NCBI GenBank assembly: GCA_029098085.1 | Contig: JAQXNQ010000414.1 | Coordinates: 1-6,812, forward strand | DNA length: 6,812 bases | Source of the DNA: Oscillospiraceae bacterium | GTDB taxonomy: Bacteria > Bacillota > Clostridia > Oscillospirales > Ruminococcaceae | Direction: 5' to 3' | Notes under the pieces: generated by a model | The model's database searches: none | The model's input: the letters and a program-made list of their open reading frames with translations, nothing else | Told to the model about the DNA's origin: nothing | Part shown: piece by piece, positions 5,954 to 6,812 of the stretch | How positions within the stretch are numbered: position 1 is the stretch's first letter | Layout: the number at the start of each line of letters is the position of its first letter | Position numbers and translations under genes: made by a program

Positions 5954-6448
5954 ATGCAGCGTGAAAAAATCCCGCAGGCGGCGCTGAAAATGGCCGCCTA
6001 TGACGCCGGTGACACCCGGCGGATCGAGCATCTGATGAAGGTCTGGGGCTACGCCCGCACCATCGGCCAGCTGGAGAATCTGGACCGCCGCACCCAGCTG
6101 ATTCTGGAGCTGGCCGCCCTGACCCATGACATCGGCATCAAAAATTCCCTTCTGAAGTACGGCAGCGCCTCCGGTGAGCATCAGCAGATTGAAGGGCCGC
6201 CCGAGGCACAGAAGCTGCTGGAGGAGCTGGGCTTCCCCAAGGAGATCATCCAGCGGGTCTGCTGGCTCATTGCCCATCATCACATCTACCATGAAATGAC
6301 CAGCCCCGACTACCAGATTCTGGTGGAGGCCGACCTGCTGGTGAACTTTGCCGAGGGCGGCATGGCCCCTTCGGACCGGCTGTTCCGCACCGAAGCGGGT
6401 AAGGCCCTTTACCGGAGCCTGTTCGGCGGAGAACAGGCAGCCGGCTGA
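5954..6448 (+). CDS. HD-domain metal-dependent hydrolase inside the leu operon
   Basis: This 164-aa soluble protein carries the HD-superfamily metal-binding set in order: His26 (RRIEHLMKV), His58-Asp59 (THDIG), His76 (SGEHQQIEG), His108-110 (IAHHH) and Asp127 (VEADLL). HD proteins of this size usually hydrolyse phosphate esters of small molecules or nucleotides. No companion domain, membrane segment or signal peptide is present, so it is a stand-alone hydrolase of unknown substrate. ATG 5954 is chosen; a TTG at 5948 is in frame but less likely. The only ribosome-binding-like sequence is TGAGGG (5941-5946), which overlaps the leuD stop, so translation is probably coupled to leuD. The gene separates leuD from leuB (26 nt to leuB) and must be co-transcribed with them. 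The superfamily call is firm; the role in or near leucine metabolism is not known. Confidence 0.9.
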   Translation: MQREKIPQAALKMAAYDAGDTRRIEHLMKVWGYARTIGQLENLDRRTQLILELAALTHDIGIKNSLLKYGSASGEHQQIEGPPEAQKLLEELGFPKEIIQRVCWLIAHHHIYHEMTSPDYQILVEADLLVNFAEGGMAPSDRLFRTEAGKALYRSLFGGEQAAG

Positions 6449-6474
6449 ACTGTTATAAGATAGGAGTGTTTCCG

Positions 6475-6812
6475 ATGAGAAAAGTCATCACCGTCATCAA
6501 GGGCGACGGCATCGGCCCTGAGATTGTCAACGAAGCCTTAAAGGTGCTGGAGGAGGTCGCCGTCAAGTACGGTCACCACTTCGCCTATCAGGAAATTCTG
6601 GCCGGCGGCTGCGCCATTGACGCCTTCGGCACCTCCCTGCCGGAGGAATCCTTGCAGAAATGCCTGGACTGCGACAGCGTGCTGCTGGGCGCGGTGGGCG
6701 GCCCCAAGTGGGACGGCGTTGCCAAGGAGATCCGCCCCGAGGCGGCGCTGCTGGGCATCCGCTCCGCCATGGGCCTGTACGCCAACCTGCGTCCCGCCCG
6801 GCTGTTCCCCCA
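6475..6812 (+). CDS. leuB: 3-isopropylmalate dehydrogenase (N-terminal 112 codons; cut by window edge)
   Basis: LeuB oxidatively decarboxylates 3-isopropylmalate with NAD+, giving 2-ketoisocaproate, the direct precursor of leucine. The frame is open from ATG 6475 to the last base. The start is set by AGGAG (6462-6466), 8 nt upstream. Family features present are VIKGDGIGPEI (7-17; GDGIGPE at 10-16), GAVGGPKW (72-79) and the segment LGIRSAMGLYANLRPARL (93-110), with Arg96, Arg106 and Arg109 at the usual substrate-carboxylate and phosphate-type contact positions. The hydrophobic LLGIR segment favours isopropylmalate over isocitrate. The nucleotide-binding half of the protein lies outside the window, so cofactor choice cannot be read here. 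It is the last leu gene visible in the operon. Confidence 0.97.
   Translation, partial: MRKVITVIKGDGIGPEIVNEALKVLEEVAVKYGHHFAYQEILAGGCAIDAFGTSLPEESLQKCLDCDSVLLGAVGGPKWDGVAKEIRPEAALLGIRSAMGLYANLRPARLFP

Overview
This window looks like chromosomal DNA from a GC-rich member of the Clostridia (Oscillospiraceae/Ruminococcaceae-like). That placement is inferred from purine-rich AGGAGG-type ribosome binding sites, consensus sigma-A promoters, a leucine T-box leader and a strong preference for GC-ending codons. It was not tested by any search.

Layout. Positions 1-493 (minus strand) hold most of a gamma-class carbonic anhydrase-like hexapeptide-repeat protein whose C-terminus runs off the left edge. 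A 154-base divergent intergenic region carries one good promoter for each direction. Positions 648-1472 (plus) encode a cytosolic glycerophosphodiester phosphodiesterase-family protein. From 1525 to the right edge the window is one transcription unit for leucine biosynthesis. It consists of a near-perfect sigma-A promoter, a T-box riboswitch of about 300 nt with a CUG (Leu) specifier and a strong terminator, then leuA, a GNAT acetyltransferase gene, leuC, leuD, an HD-domain hydrolase gene and the first 112 codons of leuB. All these genes point the same way, and I see no internal terminator or obvious second promoter.

How it works together. LeuA condenses 2-ketoisovalerate with acetyl-CoA. LeuC/LeuD isomerise 2-isopropylmalate to 3-isopropylmalate. 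LeuB oxidises that to the precursor of 2-ketoisocaproate. The T-box should let the operon be read only when uncharged tRNA-Leu accumulates. Its specifier, its discriminator-base pairing and the mutually exclusive antiterminator and terminator can all be read in the sequence.

The less ordinary content is the two extra genes inside the operon. The GNAT gene has more A-ending Lys and Glu codons than its neighbours. The HD-domain gene is tightly coupled to leuD, with 10 nt between them. Neither has a known step in leucine synthesis, and both are predicted to be under leucine T-box control. I found no mobile elements, CRISPR arrays, tRNA or rRNA genes.
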